Part shown: one piece after another, positions 1 through 10,746 of the stretch
Layout: the number at the start of each line of letters is the position of its first letter
Position numbering within the stretch: position 1 is the stretch's first letter
Source of the DNA: Gracilaria gracilis
Lineage: Eukaryota; Rhodophyta; Florideophyceae; Gracilariales; Gracilariaceae
Direction of reading: 5' to 3'
Assembly (NCBI GenBank): GCA_030374805.1
Contig: JARGSG010000023.1
Location: forward strand, 62,001 to 126,000
Length of the DNA stretch: 64,000 nucleotides
Position numbers and translations under genes: made by a program
Notes under the pieces: generated by a model
Database searches by the model: none
Told to the model about the DNA's origin: nothing
The model's input: the letters and a program-made list of their open reading frames with translations, nothing else

Positions 1-1
1 G

Positions 2-526
2 AATCGAAAACTGGCCTGGTCCGACCCCAGAAGGCAGTAAAATGGCAACAGTCACTCTGTTCGTCATGCGAACAGGCTCCTTCCAAACAGAGATCATAAA
101 GATAGGCTTAAAAACTGTAGAATCCATTAATAACTCTTCCCCAAAATCCGCAGACGCCATAATGTCTTCATAATCAGAGGCATCAGCCTCTAAGGAAATA
201 ATCTTCTTACGCTTACGTGGGGTATCCTGTTCATCGCTACACCTGCGGCTGAGGAACAAATCTTCACCCTCTTTTGAAACAGAAGTTAGATACATTTCGT
301 GGCTTGGAAAAGAAGTTGTAATGTACATACCAGTTAGTGATGCAGTCAAAAAAACTGTTTTCATATTTGAAAAGCAGGTTCGGAAGTTGGAGAGTTTATG
401 CTGCTTAAATAAGTGGTCTGATTCCCATACTGCCCGAACGTTTTCAGGTCCTTTCAGTTCCTTCTTCTGAAACTTAGCCCGTAATAGTTGGACGGCTGGG
501 GAGTTTTTTGAAAGCCTCGACGGCAT
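2..526 (-). CDS. Unknown protein, partial (runs off window start)
   Basis: An open frame starts at an ATG (526) on the minus strand and stays open for 175 codons to the window edge. The N-terminus is basic (MPSRLSKNSPAV). A basic, nuclear-localisation-like cluster (TPRKRKK) lies near residue 109 and is followed by an acidic stretch (EADASDYEDI). A TATAAAAG box lies 89-96 nt upstream, at the spacing seen for other genes here, which supports a real gene. I do not recognise the family. The Gypsy element at 702 lies about 175 nt upstream of the start codon, so it landed in or beside this gene's promoter. It could equally be a fragment of another mobile element. Confidence 0.5.
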   Translation of the reverse strand, partial: MPSRLSKNSPAVQLLRAKFQKKELKGPENVRAVWESDHLFKQHKLSNFRTCFSNMKTVFLTASLTGMYITTSFPSHEMYLTSVSKEGEDLFLSRRCSDEQDTPRKRKKIISLEADASDYEDIMASADFGEELLMDSTVFKPIFMISVWKEPVRMTNRVTVAILLPSGVGPGQFSI

Positions 527-614
527 CGCGTTTCGTGTGAAGGAAAGAAAAGAACCTGAGACAGTGGGATGTGTGTGATTTCTCCCCATCACTACTGAAC
601 AGCATCATTCCAGT

Positions 615-622
615 CTTTTATA
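615..622 (-). promoter_or_regulatory. TATA box of the partial gene at 2-526
   Basis: TATAAAAG reads on the minus strand 89 nt before the ATG at 526. Confidence 0.5.
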
Positions 623-701
623 GTAGCTCTCTGAATTGGAGACCCCGCAATAGCTTGTATCTTCTACAAATGTGCCACGTAATTCTGCATGGAATGTATT
701 G

Positions 702-954
702 TGTAACACACTAGTACTACTTTAAGCTTCTCGATACACTGCTGTCTCTATTTAGTCACAACTAGCATTGCGCGTGACACTACAAGCTACGTCGCGTCGA
801 ATCTGTAGTTACACTCCTCCGCGAGCGAGTGTGTTCAGCGCAGTATAAAGACAGCGGTGTGCTCTGCCTCGTCCTCCTCTCGAGAGACAAGCAGTGGCCA
901 CCACCCTTCACCTGTATTCACCTTCGATCTGACATCTCGTCTCTTTGTATTACA
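702..954 (+). repeat. 5' LTR of the Gypsy element
   Basis: This 253-bp repeat is TG...CA bounded and matches 18983-19235 throughout by eye. It holds a TATAAAG box at 844-850. Confidence 0.95.
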
Positions 955-1006
955 ATTGGTAGCATCATCTTACGTTCCTCACCGCTGGAACACCGCCCTC
1001 TAAACC

Positions 1007-2371
1007 ATGCCGCTGGCTTGTCAGTCCAAACTGGGCCGCCGGAACACTCCGACAGCTTCGTCCCACCAGAGTGCTTCCCATCATTCCGGTTCACACCCGA
1101 CGACTCCCCCGACACAGCCTTCCGTGCATCACCCCTCAAACAATGGTTCAGGCTCGGCTCACTCCGCTCCGCAACCCCTGCCTCCTCCAACTCTGCCATC
1201 TGCGCACCAACAATCGAACCCTGTTCCTGTCTCCGCAACCTCGCAACCTTCGGTGCATGCGAACCTACCTACACAGCCAACTCGGTCCGAATCTGTACCT
1301 ACCTCAGAGGCTCCGGTGGGGAACACAGCAGCCATCAATTTGGTTTCCACACATTCTTCACCGCAGGTAGCAGCAACGAAACTCTTGTCAATGATACAGG
1401 AACAGCAGCAAACCATGTCTATGGTTGTCGCTCAACTCAACACGCTTCAGAACCGCCTCGAAGCACCTCCCAGGTTACCATCCCCACCCTCACTGCCGCC
1501 GCGACGTAATCCGGAGAGTGCAGTGCGGCCAAACACTTCCACACCTGGTTCTTCCACATCCCTCCTACAGGTCCTGAAGTCCTCAAATTTCTCGACCTAT
1601 CATGGACGAGACAGCGAGCGCACGTCCATTAAGGTAAGATCATTCATATCCAACGTGCGAAAGGTAACATCTCTCTGTCCGTCCATCACCGATACACAGG
1701 AGGTCCACATTGCCTCTTGTCTTCTGCGCGACAACGCAGACAATTGGTACGCACGTTCGATTCGCGATGGAAACCCGATCGCCACTCTCGATGAACTCCA
1801 AGCTGCTATGCTCGGTGAGTTCGTCCCCGCCAACGAAACAGCTCTTGCGCGTGTCCAATTGATTCGCTTGCGTTTCAGCGATGGATCTCTTGAGAGCCAT
1901 ATCACGAAGTTCCGCCAGCTTGTAGATATCTGCGACACTCCTGTTTCAGAAGCGTTTACTTTCTTTCAGCTATCACTACCAGTCTTGTTCAAGAAGAAGT
2001 TGTCCATCCGCTTCCCTGACGGCCACCCTCCTAGCATGTCTGAAGTCTACAACTACGTTCGTACCATCTATATCTCTGAGAAGTGGAACGAAGGACAAGC
2101 TGGACAGTCCTCAAAGTCGAAGAATGCGAAGAACAAAGATCGCTCCTCAAAGTCGTCCTCGGAGAAGTCTAACGAACCTTCGTTGATTGGAAAGGACCTC
2201 TCCAACGACTGCTGGGGACCTGCTGACATCCGTAACCCCCAGGAGAATCGCATCTACCGCGCCCACGACCGCTGCATGAAATGCGGAAAAGGACCCTGGA
2301 GCGACACTAGTCATCCTTGTCGCACCACCGTGGCTGGTGCCTCCGCTCAGAGAGGCCGTTCGAAAAACTAG
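1007..2371 (+). CDS. gag: Gypsy gag polyprotein (fossil element part)
   Basis: The 454-residue frame has a Pro/Ser/Gln-rich N-terminal half. A retrotransposon gag core follows (LKSSNFSTYHGRDSERTSIK, then a region rich in FRQLVD-type helices). A Lys/Ser-rich stretch and a Cys/His knuckle-like cluster (CMKCGKGPW...HPC) close it. It packages element RNA in cytoplasmic particles. The next frame overlaps its end, an arrangement this family serves by programmed frameshifting. Confidence 0.85.
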   Translation: MPLACQSKLGRRNTPTASSHQSASHHSGSHPTTPPTQPSVHHPSNNGSGSAHSAPQPLPPPTLPSAHQQSNPVPVSATSQPSVHANLPTQPTRSESVPTSEAPVGNTAAINLVSTHSSPQVAATKLLSMIQEQQQTMSMVVAQLNTLQNRLEAPPRLPSPPSLPPRRNPESAVRPNTSTPGSSTSLLQVLKSSNFSTYHGRDSERTSIKVRSFISNVRKVTSLCPSITDTQEVHIASCLLRDNADNWYARSIRDGNPIATLDELQAAMLGEFVPANETALARVQLIRLRFSDGSLESHITKFRQLVDICDTPVSEAFTFFQLSLPVLFKKKLSIRFPDGHPPSMSEVYNYVRTIYISEKWNEGQAGQSSKSKNAKNKDRSSKSSSEKSNEPSLIGKDLSNDCWGPADIRNPQENRIYRAHDRCMKCGKGPWSDTSHPCRTTVAGASAQRGRSKN

Positions 2372-3050
2372 CCACCCCGCACAACAGTGCGGAAGATGCC
2401 AACGTCGGTGCTTCTCCAAAACTTTCAGCCATCGACGTTGACCCAATCGGTGAGATGATATACAATGGTTCGCTGAATGGCTGCCCAGTCGCGTTCCACC
2501 TGGATCCAGGCGCCTCGCACGCCTTCGTCTCGCTGAATACCGCACGTTCGTGTGGTCTGCTTCTGGAATCTTCAGACTATCCCTACACCGAACTTGGAAA
2601 CAACTCTGTCGTGCCGATCCTCTACCAGGCACGAACCTCAATCGCCGTCGAGAACAGTGAAGCCCCCGTCTCTGTCTACGTTATAGACATGAATGACAAT
2701 GAAGATGGACTTCCGCTGGTTACAGTTGGGCGTCAATGGCTCCGTGAAGTACGACCGTATGTCGATTGGTCGGCGTACACGCTAACCATCAAGCGCGCAG
2801 ATGGTTCTCGTATGAAAGTGTTGCCACGTCACCAATCTCCTTCGTCAAAGCCCAAGACTAACCCCACAGTACCCAGTATCTCGTTCAAGCGTATGCGTCG
2901 CCTCGTCAAGAAGCGTGCCTGTGAACTTTTCGCGCTTCGCTTACAACCCAAAACGCCGCCTTCCGCGTCCGTTGACTGCCACAACGAGTTGGCCCCCATC
3001 GTCGACGAGTTTTCGGACGTCGTCAGGGAAGAGTTACCGTACGAGCTGCG
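2317..3050 (+). CDS. pol: Gypsy protease region, start of pol (fossil element part)
   Basis: The frame carries a retropepsin-like segment (VAFHLDPGASHAFVS, later LVTVGRQWL) that would cleave the polyprotein. It ends with the linker normally found just before reverse transcriptase (IVDEFSDVVREELP). The 13-kb insert begins here. The rest of pol resumes near 16.13 kb. Confidence 0.8.
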
Positions 3051-3359
3051 TCTGTGTTCTCGTTTCGCTAGTTTGGAGCCCTAGGGGGCTATGAGGACCA
3101 GAAATGCGTCAAAAAACCTGCGAAAATTGCATGCGCGTCTATGTTGGGTCAATTTCAGCTTAATTTTTTGGCTTTGCACGTTATTGAATCCTGCTGTTCT
3201 GCACGCAGACTGCATGAAGAACTTCATTGCTAGTTTTTTGTTCGTCATTTGCAGGACAGAATGCAGGAGTGTACGACATGAAGTCGTACTTCGAATTTAT
3301 TTTCATGAACGTAGAGTGTCTGAGACCCTCCCCGCTTCTAATTATACGATCCATGACAT

Positions 3360-5252
3360 TTAGAACCACTCTCCACCCGGTGGTGGTTGCGTCTCCGTCT
3401 CCGGGAAACTTAGTGCAAAGAAGTCATGTGGCACACTCTCTTCCCCCTTATCACGCTTCTTACGCAAGACATGATCTTCATCTTCAATGTTCCCCCAACG
3501 CTTCTTGCGCTGATCTTCCAACAGCCTCTCCGCCTCCCGCACTGCCTCCCCTACACTCCTGAAACCATTACAGGTCTTACCTCTGTTCTCGGGTTCCAGT
3601 TTTCCACGCTTCTTTCTTCGCTCCATGTCAGAAAGCCTTATCGGCCTCTTCGCACCCACCTTTCGTTCATTCTCCCTATTCTTACGTACTTTGGGCCTCT
3701 CGTTCTTCACTTGTATGACTTCATCATCCCACTCGCATTCCACTTCGATATCCCTCACCACTTTCACTCTCGGAGTCAATGGGGAGCTACCCCCTCCCTT
3801 CTCTACGAACCCCTTCACATTCACTCCCAATACCTTCTCGCTCTTACCCTCCAACACCACACTGTGAATCTTGTCAGCAAAGGACATCTTCCGCACCTTC
3901 ATGCTGTCATTGAGCTGGTTTCCCAGGCTCAATATCTCCGACATCTTCATAGGCTTCTCATCCTTTCGGTTGTATAGTGCAATCTTCATACGATTCGTAA
4001 TATTCCTCCATTTCTCGCTACCCTCTCGAAGTCGTTTCAACGCCGTAAGTCTGTGAAATCTATCAACAAGTACACACCTCACTTTGATACCATAGTTCTG
4101 TGCGTCAAACCATTTGTTGAGAGAGATGTCATCCCGGAGCAGTGTTATCGCCAAACTTCCCAATGATTCCAGAAGTCCACGTTGTTGAAACACCTGAACA
4201 AGCTCTTCCACATGTGTCTCCGATACTCCCCGAACCGTGTATTCGGGGACATCGATGAGGTCAAGTGAAACATAAAAGTATCTCACACTATACGTCTCCA
4301 TATCAAATACAGCGTCCACCAGACTTTCATCCACAACGGCAGGAGGTACTTCATCACCCTCGTCAAAAAGATTTGCAACCGTTGAAGCCACAGTGTTCGA
4401 TGCTTTCACTTTCGTGCTCGGAGCTCCACCCTTCTTCGTCTTGGCAGCGGCTTGACGCCTACTGCCCTTCGCCTTCGCCCGCTTGATACTTACAAGCTGA
4501 ACATCATCGTCCTCTTCTTGAGGCACATCAGTCTGAGTCTGGGGTTTTTGAGGTTGTGGTACTGGTGGCTTCGAGGATACCTTCTTCTGTTTCCCCTTCG
4601 TGGAGGGATACCGTTTCGCCGACGGCGTCGGAGATGGTGGAGTCGTCGTTCGTGAACGCGGATTGAGCTTGTTCGTTCTCGATTTAGAAGCGGGTTGAAT
4701 CTCGTCGTCGGGATCCTCGGCGACTTGTGTGCTGGGGCCTTTAGTTCCCTCGGTTTCCGTCTCTGGCATAGCTCGCATCATGTTCAGGTCCCACACGAAG
4801 AATTGAACGAACTCACTGCTGTTGATTTCTTCCAATGTCTTCGGTATTGAGTCCTCGTCCGTACATTTAAACGGATACGAGTATTTCATGTCCACATCCC
4901 CCGTAATCTCTCCTTTCCACACGACGACTAGGTCCTCCCCGGGCTTCCCTTCTAGCTGGTGGTTGTGGAGAACCCGCTTCAGAGCCGACACACCCTCTTC
5001 ACGCTTGCTTCCCATGTCAGCTCCCATTAGCTGTGCCTTCCCGACGACCCTCGGTTCTCCCCCGTTTCGTGACGCCAATAGCTCAACTAAAGCATTGGGA
5101 CCTACTTGGACATCTTGTGCGGATCGTGAAGGTTTCTTGAAGGAACTGTTCTTGTTTCGCGTAGTCGGGGCCATCTTCTTCTTCTTCTTCTTTCCCCGTA
5201 CGGATGGTTTTGGACTGCGCTTCAGTTGCGATGCGGATTCCTTCTCCGCCAT
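3360..5252 (-). CDS. ParB-like domain protein, 630 aa
   Basis: The ATG at 5252 opens an intact 630-codon frame. The first 330 residues are basic and low-complexity, with KKKKKK near residue 21 and Pro/Lys/Ser-rich linkers that look nuclear. From about residue 330 comes a ParB/Srx-fold-like segment: YFYVSLDLIDVPEYTVRGV, a helix-rich QVFQQRGLLESLG stretch and VRCVLVDRFHRLTALKRL, which aligns with the ParB nucleotide-binding box. The C-terminus is basic again. ParB-fold proteins bind or cut DNA or hydrolyse CTP. Which applies here is unknown. It sits at the left end of the 13-kb insert and may be a cargo or mobility gene. Codon use looks normal for the window. Confidence 0.7.
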   Translation of the reverse strand: MAEKESASQLKRSPKPSVRGKKKKKKMAPTTRNKNSSFKKPSRSAQDVQVGPNALVELLASRNGGEPRVVGKAQLMGADMGSKREEGVSALKRVLHNHQLEGKPGEDLVVVWKGEITGDVDMKYSYPFKCTDEDSIPKTLEEINSSEFVQFFVWDLNMMRAMPETETEGTKGPSTQVAEDPDDEIQPASKSRTNKLNPRSRTTTPPSPTPSAKRYPSTKGKQKKVSSKPPVPQPQKPQTQTDVPQEEDDDVQLVSIKRAKAKGSRRQAAAKTKKGGAPSTKVKASNTVASTVANLFDEGDEVPPAVVDESLVDAVFDMETYSVRYFYVSLDLIDVPEYTVRGVSETHVEELVQVFQQRGLLESLGSLAITLLRDDISLNKWFDAQNYGIKVRCVLVDRFHRLTALKRLREGSEKWRNITNRMKIALYNRKDEKPMKMSEILSLGNQLNDSMKVRKMSFADKIHSVVLEGKSEKVLGVNVKGFVEKGGGSSPLTPRVKVVRDIEVECEWDDEVIQVKNERPKVRKNRENERKVGAKRPIRLSDMERRKKRGKLEPENRGKTCNGFRSVGEAVREAERLLEDQRKKRWGNIEDEDHVLRKKRDKGEESVPHDFFALSFPETETQPPPGGEWF

Positions 5253-5545
5253 CTTTAAATTAGAGTTGAGGTGTACTCAAATTCTTTAAACGGCCGTGAC
5301 GTAAGCGGTTTGGCATTCGCGCTCTCGTGCACTGCTCTCGTGAAGTGCTCTCGCGTCCTATATCACTTATACGGGTGGCACCCGTTGTCGTAGAGACACT
5401 TGATGAACTGCCCGATCGTTCTTATTTGTAACGATTTCCAGTACTTAGCAATATTAGCACCCCCGGTGGAGGGCCTCCTGACATGCGCCAGGGCGGGGCC
5501 TGCCCTCTGCTTTTAATTTATTTCGAAATATTTCGAGGTTGGTTT

Positions 5546-5621
5546 TTGTCCGCGGACAGCTGCTGTTTGGTGCTCCATGATGGCCATCATGGAGCACCAA
5601 ACAGCAGCTGTCCGCGGACAA
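5546..5621. repeat. Perfect spacerless 76-bp palindrome
   Basis: Bases 5546-5583 are the exact reverse complement of 5584-5621, centred between 5583 and 5584. The palindrome contains the first ATG of the PA200 frame and marks where homology to PA200 begins. Confidence 0.95.
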
Positions 5622-8600
5622 CCGACCACCCCAAATCGACCATTACTTCAACCTGAGAAGGTTGTCGAACCCCTTCTCACTGAGGCTGCAGAAGGTCTTT
5701 GCTCCGTCTCTTCGCCGCATCGTACCTTTGCAGCGCTTAAGCTTCTTGCATCGTTGACGCCTGTATTTCTTGATCGTGATATATTTCCAAACGGAGGGGA
5801 TTACCTAACCCAGGCTCTTGAACTAACACTAGCGGGAATCGATCCTAACGATCTAGGGAAGACTGAATACACCTTAAAGTTTATCGCGGGCGCTGCTGCT
5901 AGAGTGCAAAGCATTGTCGAAGAAGACCATAGTCCTGGTTTTGAGGACTTCTTGGAAGACTACGTGCCACAGGTTTTGGATCGCATATTCTCGCTTCTTG
6001 AATCCCTTGAAGCACCTCCGAAGAAAAATAGAAATGGAGGCTACAGTTCAAGCGATTCCCAGCTTTCGTTTTACATGTTTTCTGTCGCGATCGAGAACCT
6101 ATTCAGAGCTCTTCCCGGAAAGACTGCTAAATCAGCAGCACACCGAATTGCCCAGAAGTTAACTGGGTCCGCTTGCACAAATGGTATGAAGTACTACGGT
6201 GCCCTGGTCAGAACTGCGGCAGCCGCGGCCGCAGTCTCAAGAGGTGGGTCTTCAGTGTCCATTTTCGTTCCATCGTTGATCCAAAGCATACTTGACGATG
6301 ATGATTCTGCTGTGGAGACCTCTAAGAAGTGTTTAGCTACTGTAAGTGAAACAGAAATGGTTTGGGGAATCCGCATGCTCGCTCAAGCATGCCGTGCTAT
6401 AGGATCTGGAATAGGTGAGCATCTTGACGACATAGCTCTAATAATTCGTCTGGAAATGGATAAATCGTCTCGCCCTACGTACAAAGCCGGAGGGCGACTG
6501 CTTCGCGGTGTTCTTGAAGGATTGACATATGTTCAAATAGAGTTTGGTCCAGGCAAGGTAACAGAACATGAGCCAAAGGAAGATGGGGGCATCTACGACT
6601 TTGAATGGCACATTCCAACAGCGGAAGAATGGAAACAAGGTGAGCATTTGGTTGAGCTGTTCATGAAAAGAGCAGAGGAACTATGTAACTATTCTCCCGA
6701 AGACGTAGAACTGAACTCGTTCACAACAGATCGTGATGTTTTGTTCAGAGTTCTGCGGCTGTTGCACGCGCTCCAGAGAGGTGGGCGATGGTTGCTTGCT
6801 GGTGCGATGCCAGATCATTTTAAGGTTCTAGACAAACACGTCTCAGGCACTACTACTATGACTGAGGCCGATGCTCGTTTGGCTCTGAAGAAGCCATTTC
6901 AAGTCGGTTTTGGAGGCGAAAGATTGGACAGCAATGGAAATGAGTTCGCGACGAATATGTGGAAGAGACTGTACTCTTTGATTTCGCTTATTATGAAGAA
7001 AGTGATGCAATCTCGTCCCGATGATGGCGCATTATTGTACCGCTGTCTTGAGCCTATTGAACTTGCTCATGAGCCGTTCAGAAAAGGTGACCGAAGTCGG
7101 CAAACTATGTACGCCTCTCGAAGCTACAAGTCTGCATACAAATCGGTCATTTCGGCAAAGCGACCTTTCGGTTGTGAAGGAGGCGTCGGAAGAGCAATGC
7201 CGCGTTTTATCAAAAAGCTCAGAATTGAAGCTCATCATGAAATGCGGTTGAGTATCGGTGCCAGAGGTGGAGCCGGTGCTTTGGAGACAGTCGAGACTAT
7301 GGTGACCCAACTCTCTGAAATGGCTCTGAACGACTTCCCTCGTGTTCGTTCGGAGGCAAGAGGAGTTCTCACCAGAGCACTGAGATTCGTTCGTCCGCAT
7401 ATTCGAAAGAAGGAAGTTCTTTCCGTTATCGATCGCCTGCGGAGTGCAGCTTCTGGGTTGAGTAGTAATGAAACTTCGAAGACTAAGAAATCGTCTGAGG
7501 ACACAGATATTCTTATGGTGGCAGACGAGGTTGGCGAGTCAGGTGACTCGAACAAGACGAGCCCCTTATCCAAGAACGGCGAAATCTCTTATGAGAAGAT
7601 AATTGGTGCAGCATCTGTTCTGCGCAGCTCTGCTATTGCCCCCCTGGTAATGCGTGACTGGTCTCTGTTTGCTCTCATGATCAAAACCATATTGTTTGCG
7701 ATGTCGAAGGCGGAACGTGCAGACGGTACAGGTGCGCTGACAGTCCTGTTTGCTAAGCTTTCTGCTCTGGTCAGACCACTACGTCTTGGTCAACTTCGAC
7801 TGGTTGGTGAAGACCTCGAAACTACACCACACCATGCCTCGAATGCATCTGAACTGCTTGACCAGCAAAACAGACAGAAACATTATGTCGATCTGAGTGA
7901 GCACTTGTTGAGCCTATTGTCCTCTTCATCTTTAGACGTTGCCGAGTCGAATGGAGCTACGAAAGCGAAAGGGAAGGGAGCCCATTGGAAGTCCCAGATA
8001 TTGATTACAACCGTGTTGTACTTTTTGCTTAGAGACGACAGACCTTCTTCGGCAGCTGTTGCGGACTTCTTCATTCGCAGCATGGTCTCAGACATCGTGG
8101 CCTTGCGCCAAGTTTCTTCGCGAGCAGTTTTCCTCATGCTTGCACTTAGTGAGAAAATGGCAAAGAGAGATGGCAAGAACGACAGACGAAGTTCTCTTGG
8201 ATACATAGATTGGTCTTCGTCTGGAGATAGTGCACTGATGACTGTCTCGTCTGTTATAAGCTCAAAAGAGTATGTTCGGAAGCTGATTCATACCCTGGCT
8301 CTGGACCATGATGACGGTTCGGATGGCGGTCTACGTCGTATGCACCTTGCTGCAATGGGTGGACTTGGTGTTACGTTTCTTTCTCGTACAAATGATGGTG
8401 AGCTTTGCTGGATTGTTTACGGAGGTCGCCAGTGGCTCACTTCGTGGCATCCTAGATCAAAGGATACACTCAATCTTGTCCGTGTGCGATACTACGAAGC
8501 GTTTGCCAGAATTTTCGGGAAAAGTTTCTATGACGCTGCTCAGCCAACACTCAAGGAGCTGGTAGAGACAATCAAGCTGAAACGCGAGCGTATCATCGAA

Positions 8601-10070
8601 GGGGTTAAGGACGAAGACGTGAAGGTCGTTGCCGGAGAAGTGCTGGCTGGTCTATGTCGAGGCTTAAATCAACTTGAAAGCAAGGACGAATCTGTACAAG
8701 CCACTCTGGAACAACTCGCAGTCAGTCTTCTGAACGAGATTTCCGGTCCTACAGGAAAGATCAATGGCGGCACAATCATTCGATTGATAAGTACTTCGGG
8801 AGAAGAAACAGTCGGCTACAAGGTTCGCACAGGATTGCAGAACTGGCTGTTTGAGAGCAAGCAACTCATTGTTGGAATGGGAGAGGGTCCAGTTGCCCAC
8901 CTACAAGCCAGAAGATTGCGCTATCTTCACTCTTGCGTTTGTGATATAACAGATCCAGAGGATCCGCGTATGGTGCGATTTACGAAAGAACTCACCAAAC
9001 CTCTTATGGCAGAAGTCGGGTTCGATCATGAGTTGAAAACTGTGCGTGAAGAAGTTGCCCGCTGCCTTGCTCTAGTAGCCATTGACATGCCTGAAGACTA
9101 CAGATCTAAGTTTGACGAAAATTTCGAAGAGCTGTTGAGTCGTCTCAGTATAATGGAAGCTGCTAATGGGGAAGAAGCAGAGAATGATGCTGACCTTGAC
9201 GAAGATGTTAAAATGACGGATACAGACGATGAGCAAGCCCGTGCAGCCGAACAGTTTAAGAAGAGTCGCTCGAGACAGAGAGAGACACTGTGTAGATTTG
9301 TTTCCACTTCGCAATGGAATGGTCGGGTCCAGGGTTTTGAGAGTTGTGTCTCAAAGCTAGTTCCATCTTTGTTCTCCTGCTACAACGATTCAAATCCTGA
9401 GCGTGTCTCCCATGCTCGCATGTCACTATCTTTTATTTCACAGGGTAACTTCTCGGAGAAGGTTGTGGATCAAATCGTATCTCAAATGGAAGTGACCGCC
9501 AAGGATAGCCGGTAGAAGGTACGGTCAGGGATTCCTGGGTTTTTGCAAGTGTTTTCATTCACCAATTTGTTCATATCAAAGCCTGAGACTATGAAGAGGA
9601 TGCATGACGTCGTCATTGATTTACTTTCCGACTCTAGTCTGGAAGTCCGTCAAGGGGCAGCTATGACATTCGTGACAATTATAAGAGACGCATCCCGGGA
9701 TATGGTAGAGGAAGCTCGCAGCAGATGTATAAGTGTCTTGGATGCAACGCGACAGAAGCGTCGAAAGCGAGAAGCGAAAAGGACACCGATGGATCCGGAT
9801 ACCATTCGAAAACGCCACGGTGCTGTGCTTGGTCTCTCGAGTATGGTGATTTCGAGCCCGTACACTGTGCCTTCATGGATGCCTAAGGTACTAGTGGAGT
9901 TGTCGAGTTGCGTGAATGATCCGCCTCCGATCTCGACAGATGTACGCAAGCTTTTTGCAGACTTCATGCGCACTCATCGAGATGAGTGGCAGTTGCACAA
10001 GTTGGCTTTCACTCCAGACGAACTTGAGATAGTTTCGGAACTAACGATTTCTCCTTCGTATTACGCATAG
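5577..10070 (+). pseudogene. Proteasome activator PA200/Blm10 (PSME4) copy, 5'-truncated, with an in-frame TAG
   Basis: The frame encodes HEAT-repeat sequence like PA200/Blm10, which caps the 20S proteasome and opens its gate. Diagnostic matches are LAGIDPNDLGKTEYTLKFI (human GVDPNDFSKCM...), KRHGAVLGLSSMVISSPY near the C-terminus, and the terminal SYYA, the hydrophobic-Tyr-X motif that docks between proteasome alpha subunits. It totals about 1500 codons against about 1840 in human PA200, and the N-terminal several hundred residues are absent. A TAG at 9513-9515 stands where relatives have Trp (human AHWHARYTV), after which the same frame continues with good homology to 10070. Missing 5' end, palindrome at the break and nonsense codon point to a dead duplicate. 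An alternative is an upstream exon I cannot see. Confidence 0.85.
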
Positions 10071-10329
10071 ACTAAATCACACGTTCTAACTTAAATGGGC
10101 AAGCTGCCTTCCTCTGCGTACATAAACCATAGGTCCTCTATGTGATGAGAATTGTGAATCAGTGGCGAGCCAATTCACCGCTACTACAGTATTAAATTCA
10201 AGACATGCAATGCCATCGGTGGAGAATTGATCTCTCTCTTCCCTTCTCTCTCGCTCTCTCGCTCTCTACTTCTGAGCGCATAAGCCTAATTCCGATTTCA
10301 GGGGGAACATTTATCCTGAAAAAAGCGTT

Positions 10330-10684
10330 CTCTGGGAAGAATTTTGAGTGAATGAGAGCTGGTTCAACGTATGATAGACGAGGAGCAACATCTCTAGTCA
10401 TGCAAAAATATGGATCCTGATCAATTGCGCAAGGAATTAAGCATGGCATGGTGGGTTGTGCGTTGAGTACAACTGGAAAACTTGTTGAAAATGATGGCGC
10501 AGCTTGTACGGCGGGGAAACCATGTTTGCCATGTTGTCAGAATCCGTGAAACCAAATATTCATTTTGCTTGATTGTACGTGGTTGCCCGTTGAATCTTGA
10601 GAACGTTGCTGTATAGTTGACCTATATATTCAGTATCCGCAAAGATAAAGGTCTTCTCTGGATCAAAGCCGACGGCGATAATGT
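10330..10684 (-). pseudogene. Cytosolic tryptophanyl-tRNA synthetase fragment
   Basis: Minus-strand translation matches eukaryotic TrpRS: DIIAVGFDPEKTFIFADTEY, then IFGFTDSDN, then [19 protein letters not shown] and [10 protein letters not shown]. TrpRS charges tRNA-Trp in the cytosol. Only about 115 codons are present. They are broken by an in-frame TGA (10560-10562) and by a frame change near 10510. The fragment begins right after a pyrimidine-rich CCTCCTCAAG that looks like a 3' splice site at 10685, so an intron edge was copied too and the source was DNA, not mRNA. The catalytic N-terminal part and the C-terminal KMSAS part are missing. Confidence 0.85.
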
Positions 10685-10746
10685 CTTGAGGAGGAAAACG
10701 GCAGGTTCTGTTCTCAACTTTGTTCGCTGAATATCTTCCGAAAGCC

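Noticed and set aside
9513-9515. TAG reassigned as a sense codon
   Set aside because: The same PA200 frame ends with TAG directly after the conserved C-terminal YYA, so TAG acts as a normal stop.
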